Notes: a model not told the origin generated them from the sequence alone. Numbered from the stretch's first letter, positions 1 to 10,440 are shown. The stretch is DNA of 64,000 bases from Streptomyces sp. NRRL S-31 (GCF_000718775.1 NZ_JOCB01000005.1:1-64000), one strand, 5' to 3'. Program-made: numbers and translations.

Positions 1-1497
1 CCGGTACCACCCGCCCCCGCCATGCCCGCCGCTCCGGCCCAGCAGCCCCCGGCGGGGCCCGGGCAGGCGCAGCCGGGCACCCCGCCCGCCGGTACTCCGG
101 TGACGGGTCCGGGCGCGCTGCCGTTGCCCGCCGAGGCCGGTACCGCGCAGGTGCCGCCCGCCGGCGGTCCCGCAGCCGTGGTCCCGCAGCAGTGGCCGGG
201 CACCGGCGACACCGCCGGGGCGGGCGTCCCGGTCCCCGCCCCCGGCACCCCGGCTCCGGGCGCCCCGCGTCCCGAGGGGGCCCAGCGGGCCGCGCAGCCG
301 TTGCCCGCCGAGGCGGCGGGCGACGGGCCGGTCGATCCGGACTTCACGCAGGGGCGGGCGATCTCCGTCCGTACGCTCGGGCAGGGTGTGCCGTTCGCCC
401 GGCAGGTCGCCCAGGTCCAGCAGCCGACGACGACCCCGCCTCCGCACGCGCCCGGCGGTTCGGGCCGCCGGCGCAAGCTGGGCACGCCTCCGGACCCGGG
501 CGCCCGCCCGCACCCGGCGACCGAGCCCGCGCACCCCTCGCTCGGCGCCCACCCGCCGCTCGGCGCGCAGCCCCCGGTGGCACAGCCCGCGCCGGCCGCC
601 GGTCAGGCACCCGTACCGCAGCCCCGGCCGGTGCCGGGCACCGAGGGCGCCGGGCGGTCGTACGCCATAGGCGCCCCGGGGCCCGACGCCGCCGAGGGTC
701 CGGAGCCGCTGGACGGCCCCGGCGGGGCGGTCGAGGTGGCGGACACCCCGCGCCCGCAGCCGCTGGACGACGAGCTGCCCCCGGAGCCGCTGGACAACCC
801 GCGCCGGCTGCTGGTGTGGCCGGCGCCGGACGTGACGACCCAGCAGGCGCTCAGCGACCGTGGCTACCGGCCGGTCATCGTGCACTCGCGCGAGGAGGTC
901 GACGCGCAGATCGCGGCCTTCCCCGCCGCGCTGTTCGTGGACCCGCTGACCGGTCCGATCACGCGGACGGCGTTGCAGTCGCTGCGCCAGGCCGCCGGGG
1001 CCGCCGAGGTCCCGGTGCTGGTCACGGCCGGGCTGGGGCAGGCGACGCGGGAGGCGGCGTACGGCGCCGACCCCGCCGTGCTGCTGAAGGCGCTGGCCCC
1101 CCGGGACAGCGAGCAGCACCCGCCGCGGGTGCTGCTCATCGAGGAGCACGCGGAGATCGCGCTGGCGCTGACCTCGACGCTGGAGCGGCGCGGGATGCAG
1201 GTGGCACGAGCCGCGAGCGACATCGACGCGGTGACGCTGGCGGCACAGTTCCGGCCGAACCTGGTGGTGATGGACCTGATGCAGGTGCACCGCCGACGGG
1301 CCGGGATCGTGGACTGGCTGCGGGCGAACGGGCAGCTCACCCGGACCCCGCTGGTCGTCTACACCGCCGCCGTCGACCAGGCCGACCTGCCCCGGCTGGC
1401 CTCGGGCGAGACCGTGCTGTTCCTCGCCGAGCGGTCCACCAGCACCGAGGTGCAGAGCAGGATCGTGGACCTGCTGGCCCGGATCGGCACCAACTAG
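1..1497 (+). CDS. C-terminal part of a Pro/Ala-rich protein with a receiver-like domain (5' end outside window)
   Basis: The frame is open from the first base with no stop before the first Met at 22, so this is probably the tail of a longer protein. The first ~270 residues are low-complexity Pro/Ala/Gly linker. Residues ~270-360 form one alpha/beta unit and the last ~125 residues resemble a CheY-like receiver: an acidic pair (IEEH) after the first strand, the candidate phospho-acceptor Asp in VVMDLM, and a Thr in VYTAA. The Lys expected after the last strand is not evident (the segment reads FLAERS), so phosphorylation may be weak or absent. In Streptomyces such tails often belong to large hybrid sensor kinases; that assignment is inference because the N-terminus is missing. 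Confidence 0.75.
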   Translation, partial: PVPPAPAMPAAPAQQPPAGPGQAQPGTPPAGTPVTGPGALPLPAEAGTAQVPPAGGPAAVVPQQWPGTGDTAGAGVPVPAPGTPAPGAPRPEGAQRAAQPLPAEAAGDGPVDPDFTQGRAISVRTLGQGVPFARQVAQVQQPTTTPPPHAPGGSGRRRKLGTPPDPGARPHPATEPAHPSLGAHPPLGAQPPVAQPAPAAGQAPVPQPRPVPGTEGAGRSYAIGAPGPDAAEGPEPLDGPGGAVEVADTPRPQPLDDELPPEPLDNPRRLLVWPAPDVTTQQALSDRGYRPVIVHSREEVDAQIAAFPAALFVDPLTGPITRTALQSLRQAAGAAEVPVLVTAGLGQATREAAYGADPAVLLKALAPRDSEQHPPRVLLIEEHAEIALALTSTLERRGMQVARAASDIDAVTLAAQFRPNLVVMDLMQVHRRRAGIVDWLRANGQLTRTPLVVYTAAVDQADLPRLASGETVLFLAERSTSTEVQSRIVDLLARIGTN

Positions 1498-1555
1498 GCG
1501 ACCGCCCCGGGTGGCGTCCGGACCGGGGCGGCATCCGGACCGGGGCGGCCCACTC

Positions 1556-1640
1556 CGGCCCGCCTCGGTCCACCCCCGGCCCGCCTCGGTCCACCCTCGG
1601 CCCGCCTCGGCCCACCCCGGTCCACCCCCGGTCCGTTCCG
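1556..1640. repeat. Imperfect ~20-bp tandem repeats after the receiver gene
   Basis: About three copies of a unit like CGGCCCGCCTCGGTCCACCC, then degenerate CCGGTCCACCCC-type copies, fill the gap between the two convergent genes. The function is unknown; it could act as a transcription barrier. Confidence 0.6.
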
Positions 1641-1659
1641 GTCCACCCCGGTCCGGACC

Positions 1660-2241
1660 CTAGGGCGTGACGATTCTGCGGGCCGCCTCCTTGACGGAGG
1701 CCCGCAGGCGGTCGTGACCGGTGTCCTGGGCGCCGGTGATGACGCGCCGCAGCTGCGGGACCACGGCCAGCCAGTTCGTCAGCGCGTTCAGCAGGATCAG
1801 CAGGTCGCCGGCCGGGATGACGTCCGTGATGACGCCCCGTTCCTGGCCGTCCCGGATCACCTCGGCCTTACGGGCGTAGTGGTCCCGGCGGGACTCCTCG
1901 TCGGGCAGTTCGGCGCTGCCGTACTCCAGGCCCTCCCAGAGCAGCAGGCGCAGCAGTTCGGGGTGGGCGGCGTGGTAGTCGAGGAGGCCGTCCACCCAGC
2001 CGTCGATGTCGTCGGGGACGACGGGCACGGTCGAGGCCAGGTCGACCATGCACCGGCCGAGGATCTGCGTGAACAGCTCCGACTTGTTGCCGAAGTAGGC
2101 GTAGATGAGCTGCTTGTTGGCCTTGGCCTCGGCGGCGATGCGGTCGATGCGGGCGCCCGCGATGCCGTACCGGGAGAACTCGGCGACCGCCGCCGCGAAG
2201 ATGCGGGCCTTGGTGGCCTCGGGGTCCCTCACTGCTGCCAT
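1660..2241 (-). CDS. TetR-family repressor of the adjacent MFS pump (SCO4008-like)
   Basis: This 193-aa protein has an N-terminal TetR helix-turn-helix (residues ~5-50: TKARIFAAAVAEFSRYG, then IDRIAAEA and QLIYAYFGNKSELF) and a C-terminal ligand/dimer domain. It is divergent from an MFS gene, and the shared gap holds two near-identical palindromes, the usual layout of a self-regulated efflux repressor. From memory, the S. coelicolor counterpart SCO4008 recognises several cationic drugs and controls the pump gene SCO4007; orthology here is inferred from gene order and sequence feel. The start at MAAVRDPE was chosen because upstream codons run through the operator. Confidence 0.85.
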   Translation of the reverse strand: MAAVRDPEATKARIFAAAVAEFSRYGIAGARIDRIAAEAKANKQLIYAYFGNKSELFTQILGRCMVDLASTVPVVPDDIDGWVDGLLDYHAAHPELLRLLLWEGLEYGSAELPDEESRRDHYARKAEVIRDGQERGVITDVIPAGDLLILLNALTNWLAVVPQLRRVITGAQDTGHDRLRASVKEAARRIVTP

Positions 2242-2269
2242 GGGGACAGGGTAGGGCCGCGCGAGCCGG

Positions 2270-2289
2270 ACAACCAACCGTTTGGTTGT
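2270..2289. promoter_or_regulatory. TetR operator, palindrome 1
   Basis: ACAACCAA and TTGGTTGT arms flank CCGT. The site lies ~30 bp upstream of the repressor start, fitting autorepression. Confidence 0.75.
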
Positions 2290-2326
2290 CGGGAATGCAC
2301 GGCGGGGCACCGGTGTTGGGAGTTTT

Positions 2327-2344
2327 CAACCAACCAGTTAGTTG
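2327..2344. promoter_or_regulatory. TetR operator, palindrome 2
   Basis: CAACCAAC and GTTAGTTG arms (one mismatch) flank CA. The site lies ~33 bp before the MFS start and shares the CAACCAAC core with palindrome 1, so the same repressor probably occupies both. Confidence 0.7.
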
Positions 2345-2376
2345 AGTGAGCCGGCTCTAAAGGAGTACTTCCGCTC

Positions 2377-3591
2377 ATGCCGTCAGCCACCACCAGCCGC
2401 CAGGCAGCACAGACCGGGACCACCACCCGCGGGCGTTCGTCCTCCGGCACGCTCTTCCTCCTGCTGATCGCCGTCTGCACCGCCGTCACGGCCTCGAACG
2501 TCTACCTCCCGGCTCCGCTGCTCCCGCTGATCGCCCACGACTTCGGCACCACGCCCTCGGCTGTGGCCTGGATCGCCTCGGTCGCCCAGCTCGGCTTCGC
2601 GGTCGGCCTGCTGTTCTTCGCGCCGCTCGGCGGTCGCGTCGACCGTCGCCGGCTCGTCGCCTGGCTCTCCGTGGCCACCACGGCGGCGATGCTGCTCGCG
2701 GCCGTCGCCCCGGGCACCGCGTCCCTCGCCGCCGCCGTGTTCGTCGCCGCCGCGGCGACTGTCATCCCGCAGCTGCTGATCCCGCTGGTGGCCGCGCTCG
2801 CCCCGGCCGACCGGCGTGCCCGGCATGTCGCGGTCGTCATCGCCGGGCTGTTCACCGGCATCGTCGCGGCCCGTGTGCTCGGCGGTCTGGCCGGGCAGGC
2901 CTTCGGCTGGCGCTGGGTGTTCGGCGGCTCCGCCGTGCTGACCCTCGTCCTGGGGCTGACCACCGCGCTGGCGCTGCCGGCCGAGCAGCGGGTACGGGAG
3001 GGCGGGCTGTTCTCCGGCATGGCCGAGCTGCCCGGACTGCTGCGCCGCTCCCCCGACCTGTGGCGGGCGTGCCTCCGGCAGGCGGGGATGTTCGGCGCCT
3101 GGAGCGCCCTGTGGACCTCGCTTGCCCTGCTGCTGACCGGCCCGGAGTACGGCCTGTCCACCGCGACCGCCGGGCTCTTCGGCCTCTTCGGCCTGACCGC
3201 CACCGCGGTGGGCCCGCTGGCCGGCGGTCTGGTGGACCGGTTCGGTGCCGCGCGCGTCGTCGGCACCGCCTATGTGCTGGCCGCCGTCGCCGTCCCGCTG
3301 TTCTGGCTCGGCGGGTATGTGCTGCCGGCGCTGTTCGCCGCCGCGGTCGTCGTCCACGCGGCCCTGGTCGCCTCCCACGTGGCCAACCAGACCCTGGCCC
3401 TGACCACGACGTCCTCGCCGGCCACCGCCAACACGGCCTACGTCGTGGCCGCCTTCGCCGGCGGCGCCCTCGCCTCGGCCGCGGCCGGCCCCGCCTTCGG
3501 CCACTGGGGCTGGACCGGGGTGTGCGTGGTGGCGGGCGTGTGGCTGCTGCTGGGCTGGGCGTCGACGGCGATCCGCTCCGGCCGCCGCTGA
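2377..3591 (+). CDS. MFS drug efflux transporter (SCO4007-like)
   Basis: This 404-aa integral membrane protein has about 12 hydrophobic helices and the loop 2-3 MFS motif as [12 protein letters not shown]. It probably exports toxic cations or drugs by proton antiport. The start ATG follows a good AAGGAG ribosome site. It is divergent from the TetR gene and shares its operators, so expression is probably induced when the repressor binds drug. The substrate cannot be read from sequence. Confidence 0.85.
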   Translation: MPSATTSRQAAQTGTTTRGRSSSGTLFLLLIAVCTAVTASNVYLPAPLLPLIAHDFGTTPSAVAWIASVAQLGFAVGLLFFAPLGGRVDRRRLVAWLSVATTAAMLLAAVAPGTASLAAAVFVAAAATVIPQLLIPLVAALAPADRRARHVAVVIAGLFTGIVAARVLGGLAGQAFGWRWVFGGSAVLTLVLGLTTALALPAEQRVREGGLFSGMAELPGLLRRSPDLWRACLRQAGMFGAWSALWTSLALLLTGPEYGLSTATAGLFGLFGLTATAVGPLAGGLVDRFGAARVVGTAYVLAAVAVPLFWLGGYVLPALFAAAVVVHAALVASHVANQTLALTTTSSPATANTAYVVAAFAGGALASAAAGPAFGHWGWTGVCVVAGVWLLLGWASTAIRSGRR

Positions 3592-3608
3592 CCCCGGGAG
3601 CCCGGCCG

Positions 3609-3630
3609 GCGGTGGCCTCGCGGCCACCGC
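3609..3630 (+). terminator. GC-rich hairpin after the MFS gene
   Basis: A perfect 9-bp stem (GCGGTGGCC / GGCCACCGC) with a TCGC loop lies 17 bp after the MFS stop. It has no U-tract, as is common in Streptomyces. Confidence 0.55.
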
Positions 3631-3646
3631 TGCCCCCGACCCCGAC

Positions 3647-3686
3647 CCGGACCGGGCGGTGGCCCCACGGCCGCCGCCCGGTCCGG
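3647..3686. terminator. Long 18-bp-stem hairpin
   Basis: CCGGACCGGGCGGTGGCC pairs with the facing arm at 17 of 18 positions around a CCAC loop. It probably ends transcription from both the MFS gene and the convergent ligase remnant. Confidence 0.55.
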
Positions 3687-3771
3687 CGTACACCTCCCGC
3701 AGACGCCACCCGGCCGGGCGTACGCCTCCCACGCCGCCGCCCTGCCCGGCGCACGCCTCCCACGACCGGGC

Positions 3772-3827
3772 CTCCCCGCTCCCCGCTCCCCGCTCCCCGC
3801 TCCCCGCTCCCCGCTCCCCGCTCCCCG
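3772..3827. repeat. Eight perfect tandem copies of CTCCCCG
   Basis: A 56-bp heptamer array sits just beyond the point where the convergent acyl-CoA ligase loses homology. Such arrays slip and recombine easily and may relate to the loss of the ligase 3' end. Confidence 0.9.
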
Positions 3828-3853
3828 CCGAAGGAGGGTGACGCCGGAGGCGG

Positions 3854-5350
<1,497 letters not shown>

Positions 5351-5491
5351 GGAGTCCTCCCGGGCGACATTGCCTACGCGGTGGTAGAGGTTCCGCTGAT
5401 TCTGCGCACATACCACGCGGTATGTCACTAGGGGATGGGTCACCGACCTCCGGGAAACCGCGAGTCGGCGGGCCGCGCCGGTCCGCCCGGG

Positions 5492-6055
5492 TCAGACCTG
5501 GCGGACCGGCGCCAGCTCCGGGTCCTCGCGCAGCTTGCCCAGTGCCCGGGAGACCGCCGACTTCACCGTGCCCACCGACACGCCGAGCACCTCGGCGGTC
5601 TGCGCCTCGCTGAGGTCCTCGTAGTACCGCAGGACGACCATCGCCCGCTGGCGGGCCGGCAGCCCCAGCACCGCCCGCCACATCGCGTCGCGCAGCGCCT
5701 GCCGCTCGGCCGGGTCCCCGGCGCCGGGCACGGGCTCCGGCTCGGGCAGCTCGTCGCAGGCGAACTCGTCCACCCTGCGCTTGCGCCACTGCGAGGTGCG
5801 GGTGTTCACCAGCGCCCGGCGCACATAGCCGTCCAGCGCCCGCTTGTCCTCGATCCGCTCCCAGGCGACGTACGTCTTGGCGAGGGCGGTCTGCAAGAGG
5901 TCCTCGGCATCGACCGGGTTCGCGGTCAGCGAGCGCGCGGTGCGCAGCAGGAACGGCTGGCGGGCCCGCACGTACGCCGCGAACGAGGAGTGGACTGGGG
6001 TCTGCCGCCCGGGTGCGGCGACGGCCGAGGCGCTGGTGCAGACGGGTGTGGTCAT
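5492..6055 (-). CDS. SigE-family ECF RNA polymerase sigma factor
   Basis: This 187-aa protein has sigma region 2 (YVRARQPFLLRTARSL, then DAEDLLQTALAKTY) and region 4 (QRAMVVLRYYEDLSEAQTAE, then GVSVGTVKSAVSRAL). The layout is that of the SigE/SigE29-type ECF group common in actinomycetes. No anti-sigma gene is adjacent, so its control is unclear. It sits between two decayed lipid-metabolism genes. The ATG lies at the end of a short intergenic stretch and no better start is visible. Confidence 0.85.
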   Translation of the reverse strand: MTTPVCTSASAVAAPGRQTPVHSSFAAYVRARQPFLLRTARSLTANPVDAEDLLQTALAKTYVAWERIEDKRALDGYVRRALVNTRTSQWRKRRVDEFACDELPEPEPVPGAGDPAERQALRDAMWRAVLGLPARQRAMVVLRYYEDLSEAQTAEVLGVSVGTVKSAVSRALGKLREDPELAPVRQV

Positions 6056-6201
6056 GCCTCAACGCTAGGAGCGGCCCCGACGCGGCGGATCGGCCGCAGG
6101 TCCCGGAGCGGAGTCCCCCTCAGGTTGTAGGGGTGGGGCTGGCCGCACCTCCTGAAGGTGGACGGCGGGTCCGGGCCGTCTGCGGGTACGACCCCGACGC
6201 C

Positions 6202-7035
6202 TCAGCCGTCCGCCGTCAGGACCAGCCCCGATGTCGGCACCCCGGTCCCGGCCGTGACCAGGGCCCGGGCCGCCCCCGGTATCCGGTTCACGGCCGTGCC
6301 CCGCAGCTGGCGGACGGCCTCCGCGATGCCGTTCATCCCGTGCAGGTACGCCTCTCCCAGCTGACCGCCGTGCGTGTTGAGCGGCAGCCGCCGCTCCGCC
6401 ACGAAGTCCGCCGCCTCCCCCCTGCCGCAGAACCCGAACTCCTCCAGCTGCATCAGCACGAACGGTGTGAAGTGGTCGTACAGGATGCCGACGTCGATGT
6501 CGCCGGGGCCGAGCCCGCAGGTGCGCCAGAGCTGGCGGGCCACCGCGCCCATCTCCGGCAGGCCGGTCAGGTCGCCGCGGTGGAAGCCGGTCATCTGTTC
6601 CTGCGCCCGGCCGGCGCCCTGGGCCGCCGCCGCGATCACGGCGGGCCGCTGCGGCAGGTCCCGGGCCCGCTCCAGGGAGGTGACGACGAGCGCCTGTCCG
6701 CCGTCGGTCTCCTGGCAGCAGTCCAGCAGCCGCAGCGGTTCGGCGATCCAGCGGGAGGCCGCGTGGTCGGCGAGCGTGATCGGCCGGCCGTGGAAGTACG
6801 CGGCCGGGTTGGTCGCCGCGTAGCCGCGGTCCACCACGGCCACGTGCCCGAACGCCTGAGGTGTCAGCCCGTACGCGTACAGGTACCGCTGGGCGGCCAT
6901 CGCCACCCAGGAGGCCGGGGTGAGCAGCCCGAAGGGCAGCGCCCAGCCGAGCGCCGCGCCCTCCGCCGGCGACTCCCGGTGCGCCACCCCCGCGCCGAAC
7001 CGGCGGCCCGACCGCTCGTTGAACGCGCGGTAGCA
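6202..7035 (-). pseudogene. Lipid-transfer protein / SCP-x-type thiolase, N-terminus deleted
   Basis: About 275 codons match the C-terminal two thirds of a thiolase-fold lipid-transfer protein, from YRAFNERSG through FGHVAVVDRGYA, the VGILYDHF segment and NTHGGQLGEAYLHG to the stop. The first ~120 residues of a normal ~385-residue protein, which would carry the nucleophilic part of the fold, are missing. No credible start precedes the homologous block; the earliest GTG is at 6987. Upstream sequence is the tail of a MaoC gene in another frame. This is a deletion product, not a working thiolase. Confidence 0.75.
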
Positions 7036-7039
7036 GACT

Positions 7040-7073
7040 CTGGGGCGCCTGGGGTCTCTGGGGCGCCTGGGGT
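7040..7073. repeat. 18-bp direct repeat at the MaoC/thiolase junction
   Basis: CTGGGGCGCCTGGGG occurs twice (7040-7054 and 7058-7072) exactly where MaoC homology ends and thiolase homology begins. It could be a deletion scar or a slippage product. Confidence 0.85.
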
Positions 7074-7081
7074 GCTCGCGC

Positions 7082-7582
7082 GGCGCGGGGCGCGGGGGCG
7101 TACTTGAGGATGCGGAAGCGGTGGGTGCCCACCGGCTCGCCGTCCACCCGTACGACCGTGCGGGTGGTGATGAAGTAGCCCGTGCCCAGCCTGGTCGTCT
7201 TGCGGCCGGAGACCTCCTCGACGACCGTGTCGAAGGTGATCTCGTCGCCCGGCCTGAGGGGCCGCCGGTACTCCTGCTCGCAGTCGGTGGCCACCACGGC
7301 GGTGCAGCCCGCCGCGTCCAGCAGGCCGAGGAGTTGGTCGTACGCCCCGGTGCGGCCCCCGTGCCCGGACAGGCCGCCCATCGTCCAGACCTGGAGCATG
7401 GTGGGCGGGGCGATGGCGTCCGGGCCCGTGTAGTCGGGGTGGGTGTCGCCCAGCGCCTCGCACCAGTGCCGGATCATCGGCGCGTTCACCGGGTCCTTGC
7501 CGACCCCGGCGACGGCGGCCGGCCGTCCCTCGAACTCCTTGAGCCGCGCGCCCAGCTCGTCGTGCGTGTGCTCCTCGCTCAC
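7082..7582 (-). pseudogene. MaoC-like (FAS1-type) dehydratase, truncated at the deletion junction
   Basis: About 167 codons of hotdog-fold hydratase N-domain run from VSEEHTHDELGARL through MIRHWCEALGDTHPDY, APPTMLQVWTMGG and CEQEYRRPLRPGDEI to GTHRFRILKYAP. Relatives usually continue into an OB-fold (DUF35) domain and are followed by a second MaoC gene and a complete lipid-transfer thiolase; all of that is missing. The frame instead reads Pro/Gln-rich repeat and then thiolase sequence out of frame, staying open to 6065. GTG 7582 is the chosen start because AGGAGG lies five bases upstream; GTG 7588 overlaps that ribosome site. Confidence 0.7.
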
Positions 7583-7607
7583 CGCCACCTCCTGGCCTCG
7601 GAAGGTT

Positions 7608-7624
7608 TCTGACTGCCCGTCAGA
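7608..7624. promoter_or_regulatory. Palindromic operator candidate upstream of the MaoC remnant
   Basis: TCTGAC and GTCAGA arms flank TGCCC, 26 bp before the MaoC start. Similar TGAC...GTCA palindromes precede lipid-catabolism genes in Streptomyces and may bind a TetR-type regulator; this link is from memory. Confidence 0.5.
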
Positions 7625-8199
7625 TAACGTGGGGTGTCAAGGTCGCCGTCGTTCGCGACCGCCTTGGGACACGCCTGCGCGGCAGCACCGAAGGCACCGC
7701 CGCGCGGACGTGTCACGACCCCGGAGCACACCTCGCCGAGGCCCTCCCCGCGAGGGACCTCAGCCGGCGCTCACCACCACAGGGGGGTGAAGCCGACGGC
7801 CACGTTGCCGTTGCCCTGCTGGAGCGCGGTCGCCGCCGACCCCTCGAGAAATGTCAGCGGCCCCAGGGCCGGAAGTAGCCGAGCCACGGCCCTCACCCGG
7901 GCGGCTGGCCGACCGCCCCGGCCGTGGTGAACGACGTCGCGCTTCCAGAGCTGCCCCCAGGAGCGGCGGCGAACCACCCCGAAGCACCGATTCGCCCGCA
8001 AGCGTGATGACAAGTCGATAAACCCTCATCGTCACCCTTATTCACTTCTCGCCCCGGCACGCATCAGTACGGAACTTCCACTCCTTAAGCGACGCAAGGG
8101 ATGAATCGTTCCCGCACGGATCCGGCCGGTCCGCCCCGCACCGGCACGGCTCCGCGACTCACCCTTCCCTTTTTCGAACGTGAGTACGAACATGGAGCC
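7625..8199. other. Intergenic region, no convincing gene
   Basis: About 575 bp between the divergent MaoC remnant and the PrimPol gene. A minus-strand frame (7771-8013, TTG start) encodes about 80 residues but has no ribosome site and no family I recognise. A slightly AT-richer stretch around 7990-8060 may hold the PrimPol promoter. Confidence 0.4.
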
Positions 8200-9084
8200 A
8201 TGGCCACCACCGACCGGCAGGCCACGACGCTGGCCCTCGCGCACGCCCTGTCCGCCGCCGAACGCGGCCTGGCCGTCCTCCCGCTGTCCCGGACGAAGCT
8301 CCCGGCCCTGCGCTCCCCCCACCACGACGACCCGGAGCCGGCGGCGCCCTGCCACGGCGAGTGCGGCCGCCCCGGCCACGGCGTGTACGACGCCTCCACC
8401 GACCCCGCGCGCATCCGGGAACTGTTCGCCGCCGCCCCCTGGGCCACCGGCTACGGCATCGCCTGCGGGCTGCCGCCGCACCACCTGATCGGCGTCGACC
8501 TGGACACCAAGCCCGGTACGGACGCCTCCGCCGCCCTGCGCGAAACCGCCCTGCGCCGGCTGTTCGCGATCCCCGATACGGTCGTCGTGCTCACCCCGAG
8601 CGGCGGCCGTCACCTGTGGCTGACCGGCCCGCCGGACACCGTCGTGCCCAACTCCGCCGGCCGGCTCGCCCCCGGCATCGACATCCGCGGCGCCGGCGGC
8701 TACCTGGTGGGCCCCGGCTCCCGCACCGGGCACGGCGTCTACATGACCGCGCCCGGCACCGCCCACCTGCCCCCGGCCCCCTGCCCGCCGTCCCTGCTCC
8801 GTCTGCTCCTGCTCCCGCCCCCGGCCCGCCACCCGGCGCCGCCCGCCCCCGGCACCCACGGCCGCGGCCTGGTCCGGTTCGTCCGCTCGGCGCACGAGGG
8901 CCAGCGCAACACCCGGCTGTTCTGGGCGGCCTGCCGGGCCTACGAGAACGGCATCGGCCCCGCCCTGGCGGCACCCCTGGCCGAGGCGGCCCGGCGGACC
9001 GGCCTGTCGGAGCGCGAGGCCCGCGCCACGATCGCGTCGGCGGCACGGATGACCGGGCACCGACCCCCCGGCGCCCGACCGTGA
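8200..9084 (+). CDS. Bifunctional DNA primase/polymerase (PrimPol) domain protein
   Basis: This 294-aa protein is built around an archaeo-eukaryotic PrimPol N-domain. The paired acidic metal motif is in GVDLDTK (residues ~106-112) and the nucleotide-binding His motif is SGGRHLW (residues ~133-139). A Cys/His-containing segment (CHGECGRPGH) may bind zinc. A Pro-rich linker leads to a small helical C-domain resembling the primase C-terminal helical region. Most related Streptomyces proteins are chromosomal singletons, not replicon primases, and their role is unknown. The start at MATTDRQAT is chosen because homology begins there. It lies upstream of a SigB-family sigma gene. Confidence 0.75.
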   Translation: MATTDRQATTLALAHALSAAERGLAVLPLSRTKLPALRSPHHDDPEPAAPCHGECGRPGHGVYDASTDPARIRELFAAAPWATGYGIACGLPPHHLIGVDLDTKPGTDASAALRETALRRLFAIPDTVVVLTPSGGRHLWLTGPPDTVVPNSAGRLAPGIDIRGAGGYLVGPGSRTGHGVYMTAPGTAHLPPAPCPPSLLRLLLLPPPARHPAPPAPGTHGRGLVRFVRSAHEGQRNTRLFWAACRAYENGIGPALAAPLAEAARRTGLSEREARATIASAARMTGHRPPGARP

Positions 9085-9139
9085 CGGCCCGCCGGGCGCT
9101 GGACGCGCGAGACGGCCCGATGCCTCTTACGATCCGAAC

Positions 9140-9382
9140 GTGACGGACATACCGGATGAACTGATCAGGCTGGAGCACACCGCCGAGAAGGAGCGCGCCC
9201 GGCTGGCGGGCCTCACCGGCACGGCCTACGACGAGCAGCGGCGCCGTTTCTGCGCCGCCTCGGACGCGATCCGGGCGGCGATCACGGCACGCGCCACGGC
9301 GACGGGCACCGACCCCCGGGAGGTCGAACAGGCGGTACGGCAGGCCGTACGGCAGGCGCAGGAGGACCCGGCCGTCGAGTAG
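9140..9382 (+). CDS. Small hypothetical protein, 80 aa
   Basis: This short, charged, mostly helical protein starts at GTG 9140. It contains LEHTAEKERARLAGLTG and a direct repeat AVRQAVRQAQ near the end. There is no signal peptide or membrane segment. It lies between the PrimPol and sigma genes on the same strand and may be co-transcribed with PrimPol (56-bp gap). I do not recognise a named family. Confidence 0.65.
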   Translation: MTDIPDELIRLEHTAEKERARLAGLTGTAYDEQRRRFCAASDAIRAAITARATATGTDPREVEQAVRQAVRQAQEDPAVE

Positions 9383-9518
9383 GCACGGCTCCCCGGCCGG
9401 GCCCTCGGACACCTGTGCGCAAAAAACAGGCATGGGCGGGTGACGCGGGGGTAGACGAGCGGCGGTCGGCGGTCATCAGGGGCCGCTCCGGAGGGATCGG
9501 TCACGGGAGGGGAAGATC

Positions 9519-10364
9519 ATGGTGCTCATGAGCTCGACGGCGACACACACGCAGGCAAGCGAGCTGCCCGAAGTCGTCGACCCCTCGCGGGTCGCCCCGA
9601 AGGACGCCCGGGAGCTGTCGCGGCTCTTCTTCGACCAGCTGGCGGTGCTGGAGGAGGGCACTCCCGAGTACAGCTACGCCCGCAACACGCTGATCGAGAT
9701 GAACATGTCCCTGGTCCGCTTCGCGGCCGGCCGGTTCCGCAGCCGCGGCCCGGAGGAGATGGAGGACATCGTCCAGGTCGGCATGATCGGCCTGATCAAG
9801 GCCATCGACCGGTTCGACCTCTCCCGGGAGGCGGAGTTCACCTCCTTCGCCATCCCCTACATCGTCGGCGAGATCAAGCGCTTCTTCCGCGACACCACCT
9901 GGGCCGTCCATGTGCCGCGCCGGTTGCAGGAGGCCCGGGTCCAGCTCGCCCGGGCGACGGAGGAGCTGCGCAGCCGCCTGGGCCGCGCCCCGACGGTCAA
10001 GGAGCTGTCGGAGCTGATGAGCCTGCCCGAGGACGAGGTCCGCGAGGCCCGCCTCGCCGCCAACGGGTACAACTCCTCGTCCCTCGACGCCGCGATCGGC
10101 ACCAGTGAGGACGGCGAGAGCGCCCTCCAGGACTTCATCGGCGCCGAGGACACGGCGCTGGAGCTGGTGGAGGACTTCCACGCACTGGCCCCGCTGATCG
10201 CCGAGCTGGACGAGCGCGACCGGCGGATCATCCACATGCGGTTCGTGGAGGAGCTGACCCAGGCCCAGATCGGCGAACACCTGGGCGTCTCCCAGATGCA
10301 CGTCTCCCGCCTGCTGTCGCGCACCCTCGCCCGGCTGCGCGAGGGCATGCTCAGCACGAGCTGA
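9519..10364 (+). CDS. SigB/SigF/SigG-subfamily RNA polymerase sigma factor
   Basis: This 281-aa protein lacks region 1.1 and has regions 2 (DIVQVGMIGLIKAIDRFD, then FTSFAIPYIVGEIKRFFRD), 3 (VHVPRRLQEARVQLARATEE) and 4 (DERDRRIIHMRFVEELTQAQ, then GVSQMHVSRLLSRTLARLR), the pattern of stress/sporulation sigmas controlled by anti-sigma partner switching. No cognate anti-sigma gene is adjacent. Two HATPase proteins and a PP2C-like protein within 12 kb could contribute to its control, but that is speculation. The ATG follows a strong GGGAGGGGAAG ribosome site, and a hairpin terminator lies downstream. Confidence 0.9.
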   Translation: MVLMSSTATHTQASELPEVVDPSRVAPKDARELSRLFFDQLAVLEEGTPEYSYARNTLIEMNMSLVRFAAGRFRSRGPEEMEDIVQVGMIGLIKAIDRFDLSREAEFTSFAIPYIVGEIKRFFRDTTWAVHVPRRLQEARVQLARATEELRSRLGRAPTVKELSELMSLPEDEVREARLAANGYNSSSLDAAIGTSEDGESALQDFIGAEDTALELVEDFHALAPLIAELDERDRRIIHMRFVEELTQAQIGEHLGVSQMHVSRLLSRTLARLREGMLSTS

Positions 10365-10440
10365 CGACCGGCCGCGTGCTGGTGCTCCTCATCGAGGGGC
10401 GCCCTTGAAACACCGTGGACTCGTATGACCGCCGGAAGAC

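Noticed and set aside
3772..3827. Heptamer array as a CRISPR
   Set aside because: Units are 7 bp, contiguous, without spacers, and no cas genes are present.
2852..3853. Continuation of the acyl-CoA ligase frame as a long C-terminal extension
   Set aside because: The translation is Arg/Pro-rich, crosses the heptamer repeats and runs antisense to the MFS gene; treated as read-through, not a domain.
7771..8013. Small minus-strand gene of about 80 residues
   Set aside because: TTG start without ribosome site, no recognisable family, and basic low-complexity sequence.
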